Shown: positions 15,902 through 24,366 of the stretch, piece by piece
Layout: each line of letters begins with the position of its first letter
Numbering within the stretch: position 1 is the first letter of the stretch
Source: Streptomyces sp. HUAS ZL42
GTDB lineage: Bacteria > Actinomycetota > Actinomycetes > Streptomycetales > Streptomycetaceae
Assembly (NCBI RefSeq): GCF_040782645.1
Contig: NZ_CP160403.1
Location: 9,397,001 to 9,461,000 of the forward strand
Length of the DNA stretch: 64,000 nt
Direction of reading: 5' to 3'
Made by a program: the position numbers and the translations under genes
The notes under the pieces: model-generated
Database searches by the model: none
The model's input: the letters and a program-made list of their open reading frames with translations, nothing else
Told to the model about the DNA's origin: nothing

Positions 15902-16747
15902 ATGACGAACGTGATCGACACGGTCGAGGCCGATCGTGCGCTGAAGGCCCGGCATCGGGCGATGTGGGCCCAGGGCGACTACCCGTCCGTGGCCTCGGAG
16001 ATCATCCCGGAGCTTGGACCGGTCCTGGTCGAGGCATGCGGGGTGGGCCCGGGCGACCGGGTGCTCGACGTGGCGGCAGGCTCCGGCAACGCCGCGATAC
16101 CGGCGGCGCTGTCCGGCGCCGATGTCGTGGCCGGCGATCTGACTCCCGAACTGCTCGAGACCGGTCGGCACCTGGCCGCGCAACGCGGTGCGCAACTGAG
16201 GTGGCAGGAGGCCGACGCCGAGGCGCTGCCCTTCGGCGACGCCGAGTTCGACACCGTCCTGTCATGCGTCGGGGTCATGTTCGCCCCGCACCACCAGCGG
16301 GCCGCCGACGAACTGGTCCGGGTCTGCAGGCCGGGTGGCACGCTCGGCGTGCTGAGCTGGACGCCTCAGGGCTTCCTCGGCCGGATGCTGGCCACCATGA
16401 AGCCGTACGCGCCGCCGCCCCCGCCGGGAGCGCAGCCGCCCCCGCTGTGGGGCGACCCCGGGCATGTGCGCGCTCTCCTCGGCGACCGGGTCACCGACGT
16501 GACCGCCGAGCGCCGGACCGTGGTGGTCGACCGCTTCGAGACACCCGAGGCGTTCCGGGACTACTTCAAGGAGCGCTACGGCCCGACGATCAGTGTCTAC
16601 CGGGCCATCGCAGACGATCCTGAGCGCGTCGCCGCCCTCGACCGTGAGCTGGCCGAGCTGGCGCGCACCTGCGACCTGGGAGCGGGTACGGGCACCACGG
16701 TCATGGAGTGGGAGTATCTGCTGCTCACGGCGCGCAGGACGAGCTGA
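15902..16747 (+). CDS. Class I SAM-dependent methyltransferase, UbiE/COQ5-like
   Basis: A 281-residue protein with motif I VLDVAAGSGNAAI (residues ~54-66), a post-I acidic loop (GDLTPELLE) and motif IV (FDTVLSCVGVMFAPHH). The layout matches actinobacterial small-molecule methyltransferases often annotated as ubiquinone biosynthesis-like. The start follows AAGGAGCG. Divergence from the HxlR gene suggests it is that regulator's target. Confidence 0.88.
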   Translation: MTNVIDTVEADRALKARHRAMWAQGDYPSVASEIIPELGPVLVEACGVGPGDRVLDVAAGSGNAAIPAALSGADVVAGDLTPELLETGRHLAAQRGAQLRWQEADAEALPFGDAEFDTVLSCVGVMFAPHHQRAADELVRVCRPGGTLGVLSWTPQGFLGRMLATMKPYAPPPPPGAQPPPLWGDPGHVRALLGDRVTDVTAERRTVVVDRFETPEAFRDYFKERYGPTISVYRAIADDPERVAALDRELAELARTCDLGAGTGTTVMEWEYLLLTARRTS

Positions 16748-16795
16748 GCGGATCGGAGGAGGGGCCGGGCCGGATCCCCGGCGCGCGAGCGCATC

Positions 16796-16821
16796 GAGTG
16801 CGGGTATGCCACCCCGCACTC
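16796..16821. terminator. Bidirectional hairpin terminator between convergent genes
   Basis: GAGTGCGGG (16796-16804) pairs with CCCGCACTC (16813-16821) across an 8-nt loop. It lies between the convergent ends of the methyltransferase (16747) and the gas-vesicle gene (16916). Confidence 0.6.
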
Positions 16822-16915
16822 CTTCGCTGAGGACCGACTTCGGTCACGCGAAGCTGTGGGGAGGCATTGTCCGCCGAGTGCGACGCGGTCCCCGTGGGTT
16901 CCGCCGCGTGGCGTG

Positions 16916-17332
16916 CTACGCCTCCCGCTCTCGGCGCCGGGAGGACTTGCGGGGCCGTTCAGTGCGCTCCTCCTCCCGCCTGCCGCCCTGCAGGGACTCC
17001 GTGAACGCCTCCACCGCGCCGGTCAGTGCCCCTTTGCTCTTGCCTCTGGCTCCGGACTCCACCATGTTTCCGGTGACATCGGTCAGTGTGGAGGGGGCTT
17101 TGCGGCCCGATTCCAGGTCGAGGCGGTTGGCGGCCTCCGCGAAGCGGAGGTATGTGTCCACGCTCGCTATGACGATGCGGGCGTCGACCTTCAGGATCTC
17201 GATGCCGACCAGGGAGACCCGGGCGAACACATCGATGACGAGGCCTCGGTCCAGGATCAGTTCCAGTACGTCGTAGAGGTTCCCCGACCCGCCGCCGGCT
17301 GCGGGAACTCCACCTTGTGGCATGACAGTCAC
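16916..17332 (-). CDS. Gas vesicle structural protein GvpA/GvpJ family
   Basis: 138 residues from the GTG at 17332, chosen because GGAAGGAG lies ~9 nt upstream and MTV-type starts are usual in the family. Residues ~15-65 carry the conserved Gvp core ([15 protein letters not shown], then [15 protein letters not shown] and [11 protein letters not shown]). The C-terminal ~60 residues are a basic, low-complexity extension. No other gvp genes are nearby, so this is an orphan copy. Vesicle formation is not implied; many streptomycetes carry gvp-like proteins without known vesicles. Confidence 0.88.
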   Translation of the reverse strand: MTVMPQGGVPAAGGGSGNLYDVLELILDRGLVIDVFARVSLVGIEILKVDARIVIASVDTYLRFAEAANRLDLESGRKAPSTLTDVTGNMVESGARGKSKGALTGAVEAFTESLQGGRREEERTERPRKSSRRREREA

Positions 17333-17700
17333 TAGCCTGTTCTCCTTCCGCGTGGCGGCCCCGGTCGACAACTACGTGAGTCGATCGATCACTCTCCGCA
17401 ACCCCGGATGATTGATGTCTCGATGGGCGAAACATCCCGCTCATTGGCATATGTCCATGACGGCGTACCCGAACGTGACGCCGGTATTCGGATAAATATT
17501 CGCAATTGGGTGCAGGGGCAGATGTCGCGCCCCGGAGTGGTGGAACCTGCTTTCACCTGGGCGCGAGGTCTGTGAGTTCCGGCGACACCTGAGGGTGTGC
17601 GGTGGGAGGATCGAAGTGCGCTGCGAGACGAGGTTGCGCCGGCGCCGCTGAAGTCCAAGATCGACCTGTACGGGACGAGGAGCGAGACGCGGAGGACGGT
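17333..17700. other. Divergent intergenic region with an AT-rich promoter-like patch
   Basis: 368 bp between the gvp and GAF-ANTAR starts with no supported gene. It contains an unusually AT-rich stretch with a direct repeat TATTCG at 17485-17490 and 17497-17502 (12-bp period) flanking GATAAA, which could be a promoter or regulator site for either gene. Confidence 0.35.
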
Positions 17701-18390
17701 ATGGACTGGGGGCGCTTCGCGCAGCAGATGGCGTCGTTGGCCCGCGATCTTCTGGCGCAGGAAACCGTCGATGCCACGCTGGAACGGATCACCGATTCGG
17801 CCACCGAGCTGGTGGAAGGCTGCGACGCGGCAGGCATTCTCATGGTGCACGGCAAGAAGGTCGAGACGCTGGCCCCCACCGACCAGCTGGTCATCGACAG
17901 TGACCAGCTGCAGGAGCGACTGGCAGAGGGCCCGTGCTTCGATGCCGCCCGTAGCGGGCAGGGCGAGCGAGTGTTCCGCATTGCGGACTTCACGTGCGAC
18001 CAGCCGCGCTGGCCCGCCTACGCCCCCGCAGCCCGCGCTCTCGGCGTGGGCAGCATGATGGGGTTCCTGCTGTTCACCGAGGACGAAGAGCTCGGCGCGC
18101 TCAACCTCTACTCACGCAAGCCCGCCGCCTTCACCCAAGCCAGTGAGCTGGCCGGCTGGCTGCTGGCCTCCCATGCCGCGGTCGCCTTCTCCAGCGCCCG
18201 CACCCACGCCCAGCTGGAGCACGCCATCGCCACCCGTCACACCATCGGCGAGGCCATGGGCATCCTCATGGGCAGCCACCACCTCACCGAGGAAGAGGCC
18301 TTCGACGTCCTGCGCCGCTTTTCGCAGGAGCACAACGTCAAACTCCGTGAGGTCGCCCGCCGAGTCTGCGCAGAAGGCGGCCTGGCCTGA
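17701..18390 (+). CDS. GAF and ANTAR domain protein (putative antiterminator/regulator)
   Basis: 229 residues from the ATG at 17701. A GAF-type sensor domain occupies residues ~20-160 (ATELVEGCDAAGILMVHG, then LGALNLYS). An ANTAR RNA-binding domain occupies ~170-225 (AIATRHTIGEAMGILMG, then EEEAFDVLRRFSQEHNVKLR). ANTAR proteins act on nascent RNA to control termination or translation. The target is unknown; the divergent gvp gene is a candidate by position only. Confidence 0.92.
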   Translation: MDWGRFAQQMASLARDLLAQETVDATLERITDSATELVEGCDAAGILMVHGKKVETLAPTDQLVIDSDQLQERLAEGPCFDAARSGQGERVFRIADFTCDQPRWPAYAPAARALGVGSMMGFLLFTEDEELGALNLYSRKPAAFTQASELAGWLLASHAAVAFSSARTHAQLEHAIATRHTIGEAMGILMGSHHLTEEEAFDVLRRFSQEHNVKLREVARRVCAEGGLA

Positions 18391-18978
18391 CCCAGCGGGC
18401 GGCTCCCCCAGCTCGCCGTCTGAACCAGAGGAGCCTGGCCAGGCCAGCCCCCAGGGGAACGCCGCTGACCCCAGCCTGTAAACCAAGTCCCCCGCCCTGC
18501 ATTCCTCACGCATGCGAGCAGGGCTGCCTTCTCCACAACGGTCTCGGGGGCCGGAGCCCAGTCCGCCGCTTCACGGCCCGGGACCATCCCGGCGGTCGTG
18601 CCGCCGCACGTCACATGCGGGCCAGGACCGACCTGTTGTCGCCCCGCGGTGGCACATCGCGGTGTCGGCGGGTGCCACCGTGGCGCTGGTTCCGCTGGAG
18701 GTGGACGCGGCGCGGTTCCGGCTGTGGAACGCCGTGGCGCGTGTGCCGGCGGCCGTTTCAGACGTACGCCCGCTGCCCGAAGGAAGCCACGGAGGAGTAC
18801 GCCGCCACACCGGCCCCGGATGCGGCACCGGCCGAACCCGCGGGGGCGTAGGCCCCGTACACCTCAGCCGCTGGGCTGGAGCGGTGGTTGGGATCTCCGT
18901 GGGGTCGCCGGGTGAGGGCGCCCGTCGCGCGCCCGGGCGTGACTGTCCTGGGAGGAGCGTCGGCTGACGGCCGAAATC
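18391..18978. other. Intergenic region, possible degraded gene
   Basis: About 590 bp without a supported gene. Rightward, 18760-18851 reads TYARCPKEATEEYAATPAP, then DAAPAEPAGA and a stop, a plausible C-terminus. The preceding in-frame sequence does not look like protein, while another frame upstream (VALVPLEVDAARFRLWNAV) does. A frameshifted remnant is possible but I recognise no family. Confidence 0.25.
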
Positions 18979-19710
18979 TCATTCGCGCTCGCGGAGGTAC
19001 GCCTCCAACTCGGCGGCCCCGGCCAGCATCGCTCGCCCGCGGGCGGACAGCCGGCCGTGCCAGTCGCGCAGGGTGGCTTCCAGCGGCTCCAGCCCGCCTG
19101 CCGCCCGCACCTGGGCGATCAGCGGGGCGATCTGCTCCAGCAGGTAGCCGCCCCGCCTGAGCTGGTGCGCCAGCCGGGCGTCCCGCGTGGCGGCCTCGTC
19201 GTAGACGCGGTACCCGGTCCGCGGGTCGCGGCGCGGGCGCACCAGCCCGGCCCGCTCCCACTTGCGCAGCGTCGCGGGCCGGATGCCGAGCTCCCGGGCC
19301 AGCGGCCCGATGAACCTGTCGGCAGGCCCGGACCGTGAGTCGGCCTCGGACGCCGCGGCGGGCTCCAGGCTGCGCAGGGCGCGCTCCACGGCCTGGAGGG
19401 TCCGCCGGTCGTCGAGGAGCTGGGCATGGCTCTCGTCGATGAGGTGCAACGCCTCCTCGGCCGTGCCCTGGTTCACCGCTTGCATGATCGACGTCGCCGT
19501 CCGGTGGCCGTGGCCGGGCACCAGGGTGAGGAACGCGCGCAACGCCTGAGCGTGGAGCGGGGTGTAGGTGCGGTAGCCGTGGGGGGTGCGACGGGCGGGC
19601 GGAAGGATGCCCGCCTCCTCGTAGTTCCTGGTCGCCTGCGTGGACAGACCGTGCCCGCGTGCCAGGTCGATCGGCCTGAGCCGTTCGCCGTTTTGAAGGT
19701 TTGATCCCAT
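18979..19710 (-). CDS. TioE-like MerR-family regulator with two MerR domains
   Basis: 243 residues from the ATG at 19710. The N-terminal MerR HTH is at residues ~10-75 (RPIDLARGHGLSTQATRNYE, then GILPPARRTPHGYRTYTPL). A second MerR-like HTH lies at ~150-215 (LGIRPATLRKWERAGLVRP, then TGYRVYDEAATRDARL). Double-MerR proteins of the TioE type occur next to drug-resistance genes. It is divergent from the erythromycin-esterase-like gene with only 58 bp between starts, so it probably controls it. Confidence 0.87.
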   Translation of the reverse strand: MGSNLQNGERLRPIDLARGHGLSTQATRNYEEAGILPPARRTPHGYRTYTPLHAQALRAFLTLVPGHGHRTATSIMQAVNQGTAEEALHLIDESHAQLLDDRRTLQAVERALRSLEPAAASEADSRSGPADRFIGPLARELGIRPATLRKWERAGLVRPRRDPRTGYRVYDEAATRDARLAHQLRRGGYLLEQIAPLIAQVRAAGGLEPLEATLRDWHGRLSARGRAMLAGAAELEAYLRERE

Positions 19711-19749
19711 GATCCTGCTGATATCGCGGAAAAGTCTCAATCGAAGGTT

Positions 19750-19763
19750 CAACGATAGCGTTG
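19750..19763. promoter_or_regulatory. Small palindrome at the erythromycin-esterase-like promoter
   Basis: CAACG-ATAG-CGTTG lies just upstream of the ATG at 19769, in the short divergent region controlled by the MerR-type regulator. MerR proteins bind dyads in the promoter spacer, so this is a plausible operator or promoter element, though short. Confidence 0.35.
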
Positions 19764-19768
19764 GAGGC

Positions 19769-20971
19769 ATGGCTCCTGACATCAGGAACGCCGCGCATGC
19801 CGTCGAGGCCGCCGCCGTCATGCGGTTGCTCCCGGCCCGGCCGCGACTGCTTGCCCTGGGCGAGCCCACCCACGGCGAGGACACTCTGCTTCACCTGCGC
19901 AACAAGCTCTTCCGGCAGCTCGTCGAGCAGGAGGACTACCGGACGATCGCCATCGAGAGTGACTGCATGATGGGCCTGGTCGTGGACGACTACGTCACCG
20001 CGGGCACGGGCACCCTCGACGAAGTCATGGAACGCGGATTCAGCCACGGGTTCGGCGCGTCCGAGGCCAACCGCGAACTCGTACGCTGGATGCGCGCCCA
20101 CAACGACGGCCGGCCATCGACCGAGCGGCTGCGCTTCGCCGGTTTCGACGGCCCGCTGGAGATCACCGGCGCCGCGAGCCCCCGGCAGGCGCTCACCGCA
20201 CTCCACGGCTACCTCTCGGCCCGGGTGGACGCGGACCTGCTCCCGTGCACCGCGGAAACGCTCGACCGCCTGCTCGGCGCCGACGACCGGTGGACCGACC
20301 CTGCCGCGATGATGGATCCGGCCCAGTCCGTGGGGCAGTCGGCCGAGGCCGGCCGGCTGCGGCTGTTCGCCGACGACCTCGTGTCGCTGCTCGACGTGCA
20401 GACTCCGCACCTGATCAGGGAGACCTCGCGGGACGACTGGAACCGGGCACGCCTGTACGGCCGTACCGCAACCGGCCTGCTGCGCTACCACTTCTGGATG
20501 GCCGACACCTCGCCGAGCCGCATGACGCGGCTGGTGGCCCTGCGGGGCCGGATGATGGCCGACAACCTCCTCGCCCTCGCCGAACGGGGCCCAGCACTGG
20601 TCTTCGCCCACAACGGCCATCTCCAGCGGGACAAGAGCACGATGAGGATGGGCGGCCTGCGACTGGAGTGGTGGAGTGCCGGCGCGCTCGTGAGCGCCCA
20701 CCTGGGCGAGCGGTACGCCTTCCTGGCCACGGCCCTCGGCACCATCCCGCACCACGGAGTGGACACGCCGCCACCGGACACCGTCGAAGGACTCCTGTAC
20801 GCGCTCCCGGAGGACCACTGGGTCATCGACACCCCCCGGCTGGCAACCATCCTCGGGGACACACGGCCCGCCCCCCGCGTGTCCCCGGATTACGGCTACT
20901 CCCCGCTCGACCCGGCACAGCTGACCGGAAACGACGGGATCGTGTTCGTCAAGGACGTCCCACGGATCTAG
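19769..20971 (+). CDS. Erythromycin esterase-family protein
   Basis: 400 residues from the ATG at 19769 (MAPDIRN). Upstream in-frame codons to 19709 overlap the MerR leader and are unlikely to be coding. Conserved family features include LLALGEPTHGEDTLL, the IAIESDCMMGLVVDDY block, and a C-terminal VFAHNGHLQRD. Family members hydrolyse the macrolide lactone in Ere enzymes, but most homologues have other or unknown substrates (succinoglycan-biosynthesis-like). The divergent MerR-type regulator suggests drug-inducible expression. Confidence 0.85.
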   Translation: MAPDIRNAAHAVEAAAVMRLLPARPRLLALGEPTHGEDTLLHLRNKLFRQLVEQEDYRTIAIESDCMMGLVVDDYVTAGTGTLDEVMERGFSHGFGASEANRELVRWMRAHNDGRPSTERLRFAGFDGPLEITGAASPRQALTALHGYLSARVDADLLPCTAETLDRLLGADDRWTDPAAMMDPAQSVGQSAEAGRLRLFADDLVSLLDVQTPHLIRETSRDDWNRARLYGRTATGLLRYHFWMADTSPSRMTRLVALRGRMMADNLLALAERGPALVFAHNGHLQRDKSTMRMGGLRLEWWSAGALVSAHLGERYAFLATALGTIPHHGVDTPPPDTVEGLLYALPEDHWVIDTPRLATILGDTRPAPRVSPDYGYSPLDPAQLTGNDGIVFVKDVPRI

Positions 20972-21047
20972 GCGGTTTCGTTCGGCTCACCGGGCGGACC
21001 AGACGATGCCGGGTGGCCGCCCGGAACGAGGCGGCCACCGCTGCCCG

Positions 21048-22370
21048 TCAGGCGTCGAACGTTCCGTCCCGCGTCTCCGGCAGAGCCAGGACACAGACCA
21101 GGCTGACCAGGCACATCCCGCCCGCGTACAGCCCCAGCACCAGCGGCGACGCCCAGTGGCTGTTCAACCAGGTGGCCACGAGTGGAGCGAAGCCGCCGCC
21201 GAGCGTGTTGGCGAGGATGAACGTGGCGGACGCGCCGGTGTAGCGCAGGCGGGCGGGGAACAGCTCGGGCAGGAAGGCCGCGATCGGCGCGAACATCAGT
21301 GAGAAGAGGGCGAGGCCGACCGTGAACGCCCCCGCTATGACGAGCCCGTTGTGGGTGTTCAGCGCCGCGAACATGGGCAGTGCCCACACCACGCATCCGA
21401 TCGCGCCTGTCAGAATCACCGGCCGTCTGCCCACCCGGTCGGCCAGCCGGGCCGCCGGGACGGTGACGGCGGCGGCAGCGACGGCTCCCACGCTCGCGGC
21501 GGTCAGCATCGTGGTCTGGGGGATGCCGAGGGCCTTCGGACCGTACGAGAGGCTGTAGACGATCGTCAGGTAGTAGACCGACGAGCCGCCGATCCCCGCG
21601 CCTATTCCCAGCAGGATCCGGCCGGGGTGTTCCTTGATCAGCGTGCCGAGCGGGAATCGGGACGCGCCACTCGCGGTACGTCCGGCTTCGGAGAACACCG
21701 GTGACTCGGTGACCTTCGTACGCACCCAGAGGCCCATGACGATCAGCACGGCGCTCAGCAGGAAGGGCACCCGCCATGCTCCGGCTGCGAAGCCGTCGCG
21801 GCCGGCGATGGAGAGGGTGGGCAGAATGACGGCGCTGGACAGCAGGAAGCCGAGCAAGGGGCCGACCTGGGGGATCGAGGCGAACATGGCCCGGCGCCCC
21901 GGGGGTGCGTGTTCGGCGGCCAGCAGCACCGCGCCGCCCCACTCACCGCCCAGGCTGACGCCCTGCAGGAGGCGGAGCGTCACCAGCAGGACGGGGGCGA
22001 GAAGTCCGGCGCTCTCGTACGTCGGAAGCAGTCCGACGCCCACCGTCGCCACGCCCATCAGGAGGAGCGAGACAACCAGCGCACGCTTGCGACCGAGCCG
22101 GTCACCGATGGTGCCGAACAGCACCACGCCCACGGGGCGGGCCAGGAACGCGGCGGTGAAGGTGAGGAACGCGGCGAGGGTCTGGAGCGTGGCGTTGCCG
22201 GACGGGAAGAAGGCCGGGCCGAGGACGAGTGCGGCGGCGGTGCCGTACACCGCGAAGTCGTAGTACTCGACGGTTGTGCCGATCAGGCTCGCGAGGGCGA
22301 CCCGAGACACCGTGCTCTTGTCGCTCGAAGCTGTGCCGGGGCGTCTGAGCTGTTGGGCGGTTTCGGACAT
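21048..22370 (-). CDS. MFS transporter, metabolite:H+ symporter (MHS) type
   Basis: 440 residues from the ATG at 22370 (MSETAQQ); the longer upstream extension lacks coding character. Twelve hydrophobic segments are visible, with the MHS-specific start (LASLIGTTVEYYDFAVYGTAAAL), the loop motif FGTIGDRLGRKRALV, the LLQGVSLGGEWGGAVLL motif and the second loop motif ARLADRVGRRPVIL. MHS porters import organic or aromatic acids with protons. Its closeness to the aromatic catabolic cluster makes an aryl-carboxylate uptake role plausible (inference). Confidence 0.88.
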   Translation of the reverse strand: MSETAQQLRRPGTASSDKSTVSRVALASLIGTTVEYYDFAVYGTAAALVLGPAFFPSGNATLQTLAAFLTFTAAFLARPVGVVLFGTIGDRLGRKRALVVSLLLMGVATVGVGLLPTYESAGLLAPVLLVTLRLLQGVSLGGEWGGAVLLAAEHAPPGRRAMFASIPQVGPLLGFLLSSAVILPTLSIAGRDGFAAGAWRVPFLLSAVLIVMGLWVRTKVTESPVFSEAGRTASGASRFPLGTLIKEHPGRILLGIGAGIGGSSVYYLTIVYSLSYGPKALGIPQTTMLTAASVGAVAAAAVTVPAARLADRVGRRPVILTGAIGCVVWALPMFAALNTHNGLVIAGAFTVGLALFSLMFAPIAAFLPELFPARLRYTGASATFILANTLGGGFAPLVATWLNSHWASPLVLGLYAGGMCLVSLVCVLALPETRDGTFDA

Positions 22371-22588
22371 GGAGCGGCTCGCTTCCGGTTGGACTGTGGC
22401 GTCGAATGCCGGTGATCCACGCCACAGCGCTGACTGGGTGCGCAGAAAGGTGACCTGTGGCCGGGAGCAGCGCACAGCGGGCGTGCCGCTCTACGGCACA
22501 CCGAAGGCAGCCGCGATGCGCGTGATTCGCCGGAGTGCGTGCCGTGACCGGAGTCCGCCGCTTTCCGACCCGGGCCTAGAGTGGTGGC

Positions 22589-23200
22589 GTGTCCTCAGGA
22601 AACACCGTGGTGGCGCGCAATGTGCGCCTTCTCAGAGAGCAGCGTGGTCTGTCCCTGGCCGAACTGGCCCGGCAGGCGGGGCTGGCGAAGCAGACCCTGT
22701 CGAACCTGGAGCAGGGAACGGGCAACCCCACGGTGGACACCCTGTTCTCCATCGCGGCGGCGCTCGGTGTGCCGGTCACCAGGCTGGTGGCGGAGCGCGA
22801 ACAGGTGATGACCGTGCAGCGGGGCGACGAGGGCGTCTGGGAGCGGCACGGGGGCTACGAGTCCCGCGCCCTGGATCACATCTATGGATCCGGTGTCATC
22901 GAGAACTACGTGGTGCGCATCGGCCGGGAGCATGAGGGTGCGGGGAAGGCGTCCGAGCCGCACCCGGTGGGCACCCTGGAGCACCTGTACGTGATCAGTG
23001 GCCGGGTGCGCGTGGGACCGGCCGACAGTCCGGTGGAATTGTCGGCCGGCGACTTCGTGCGCTATCCGGGGGACCGCCCGCACGTGTACGAGTCGCTGGA
23101 CGGCCAGAGCCTGGTGCACATCGTGGTCAGTGTGCCGCGGGTGCAGCCCGGGACCAGCGGTACGACCGTTGTGCGCACCCATGGCGGCGAGCGGCACTGA
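22589..23200 (+). CDS. XRE-family regulator with C-terminal cupin domain
   Basis: 203 residues from a GTG start. An HTH_3 domain lies at residues ~8-65 (LSLAELARQAGLAKQTLSNLE, then PTVDTLFSIAAALGVP). A cupin_2 sensor domain lies at ~105-180 (EPHPVGTLEHLYVISGRV, then LSAGDFVRYPGDRPHVYE). Such proteins sense small metabolites and usually control an adjacent transporter or enzyme. It is divergent from the MHS transporter, its probable target. Confidence 0.9.
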   Translation: MSSGNTVVARNVRLLREQRGLSLAELARQAGLAKQTLSNLEQGTGNPTVDTLFSIAAALGVPVTRLVAEREQVMTVQRGDEGVWERHGGYESRALDHIYGSGVIENYVVRIGREHEGAGKASEPHPVGTLEHLYVISGRVRVGPADSPVELSAGDFVRYPGDRPHVYESLDGQSLVHIVVSVPRVQPGTSGTTVVRTHGGERH

Positions 23201-23246
23201 GGTCGTCGGGGGAGGCAGGGCCCTCGCGAACCGACTCCGCGGAGGG

Positions 23247-24101
23247 TCAGGCCGCCGTTGGGCCGCCGATCCCGGCCGGTACCGTCTGCCGCGTCCTGGC
23301 CAAGGTGACTGCCCGGCCCGCTTCGTACGCCACGCGGCGCAGAGCCGGGGCGAATCGGGCGGGGTCGAAGCGTCGGTCAGCCCCCGCGATGGAGAGGGCC
23401 GCCACAGGGCGACCGGCCGCTCCCATGATCGGCACGGCGACGCAGGTGAGGCCGATGACGGCTTCCTGGCGGTCGTAAGCGATGCCCTCCCGGCGGATGC
23501 GTCGCAGCTCGGCCCGGAAGCGGTCGGCGTCGGCGAGGGTGTACTCGGTTCGGGCGGTCAGCCCCGCCGCGACGGCCGCCTCCGCGGCGTCGTGGTCGAA
23601 CGCCAGGAGGGCCTTGCCGACACCCGTGCAGTAGGCGGGCAGACGGGCGCCGATCCGGGAGGGTGAGCGGGCCGCTCGATGACCGTGGAGCTTGTTGACA
23701 TAGACGATGTCCGTGCCGTGCAGCACGGCGAGGTGCACGGTCTCGTGGGTCAGTTCGTACAGGTCCGCCAGGTGCGGCAGCAACCGCTCCTGGAGCAGCG
23801 GGGGAGTGGGGCCGTAGGCGCGGCTGCCGATGTCGAAGAGCTGTGCGCCCAGCCGGTAGTCGCTTCCGACGCGGTCGACGAGGTTGTTGCGCTGGAGGAT
23901 GCCCAGCAGCCGGAAGGTCGTCGACTTGCTCATCCGGGTGCGGCGGGCCAGCTCGCTGACGCCGATCTCGCCGTCCAGCTCGGCGAGTGACTTCAGAAGG
24001 ATGAGCGCCTTGTCGACCGCGGTCTGCTGTTCCGGTGCGGTGTCCGGTTCGTCGCCGGGGGCGGGCGCCGGGGAGTGCGGAGGAGGCGAGGGGACTGGCA
24101 T
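23247..24101 (-). CDS. IclR-family transcriptional regulator
   Basis: A 284-residue protein with an IclR winged helix at ~27-90 (IGVSELARRTRMSKSTTFRLLG) and the C-terminal ligand domain (for example TGVGKALLAFDHD, then IAYDRQEAVIGLTCVAVPI). It is divergent from the Rieske dioxygenase operon with a TGGAC-GTCCA dyad between, so it is the likely pathway regulator. IclR members commonly control aromatic acid degradation in actinobacteria. The N-terminus is Pro-rich. Confidence 0.92.
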   Translation of the reverse strand: MPVPSPPPHSPAPAPGDEPDTAPEQQTAVDKALILLKSLAELDGEIGVSELARRTRMSKSTTFRLLGILQRNNLVDRVGSDYRLGAQLFDIGSRAYGPTPPLLQERLLPHLADLYELTHETVHLAVLHGTDIVYVNKLHGHRAARSPSRIGARLPAYCTGVGKALLAFDHDAAEAAVAAGLTARTEYTLADADRFRAELRRIRREGIAYDRQEAVIGLTCVAVPIMGAAGRPVAALSIAGADRRFDPARFAPALRRVAYEAGRAVTLARTRQTVPAGIGGPTAA

Positions 24102-24138
24102 GACGGGCTCCGGGGGCTATCAGTCGGGGCCATTAAAA

Positions 24139-24158
24139 TGGACGCATGTCCAATCTAG
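24139..24158. promoter_or_regulatory. Candidate IclR operator upstream of the dioxygenase operon
   Basis: TGGAC-GCAT-GTCCA (24139-24152) is a perfect 5+5 dyad flanked by AT-rich sequence. The 13-mer ATGTCCAATCTAG at 24146-24158 recurs with a single mismatch at 36881-36893, just past the end of the pathway genes. The site lies between the IclR start (24101) and the dioxygenase start (24367). Confidence 0.55.
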
Positions 24159-24366
24159 GTGACAGTCTGCGGGTTGTAAACGGGGTGGGAGCCGTGGGCT
24201 CGATACGGCGGACTCGTCGTCGGTGCCGTTCCACATCCCGGCACGGCAGCTGGGCAGGGCGTGGCCCGACGACGTCTCCTGTGCCCATGCAGCGACACGA
24301 CACCGCAGCCCCGGCCACCGTCGCCGACGACGCGTACGGCGTGCGGGACGCGGGGGAGGCCCACCG

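Noticed and set aside
18758..20818. Leftward 686-codon ORF opposite the erythromycin-esterase-like gene
   Set aside because: The opposite strand and another frame carry clear MerR and Ere-family motifs; this frame is a GC shadow.
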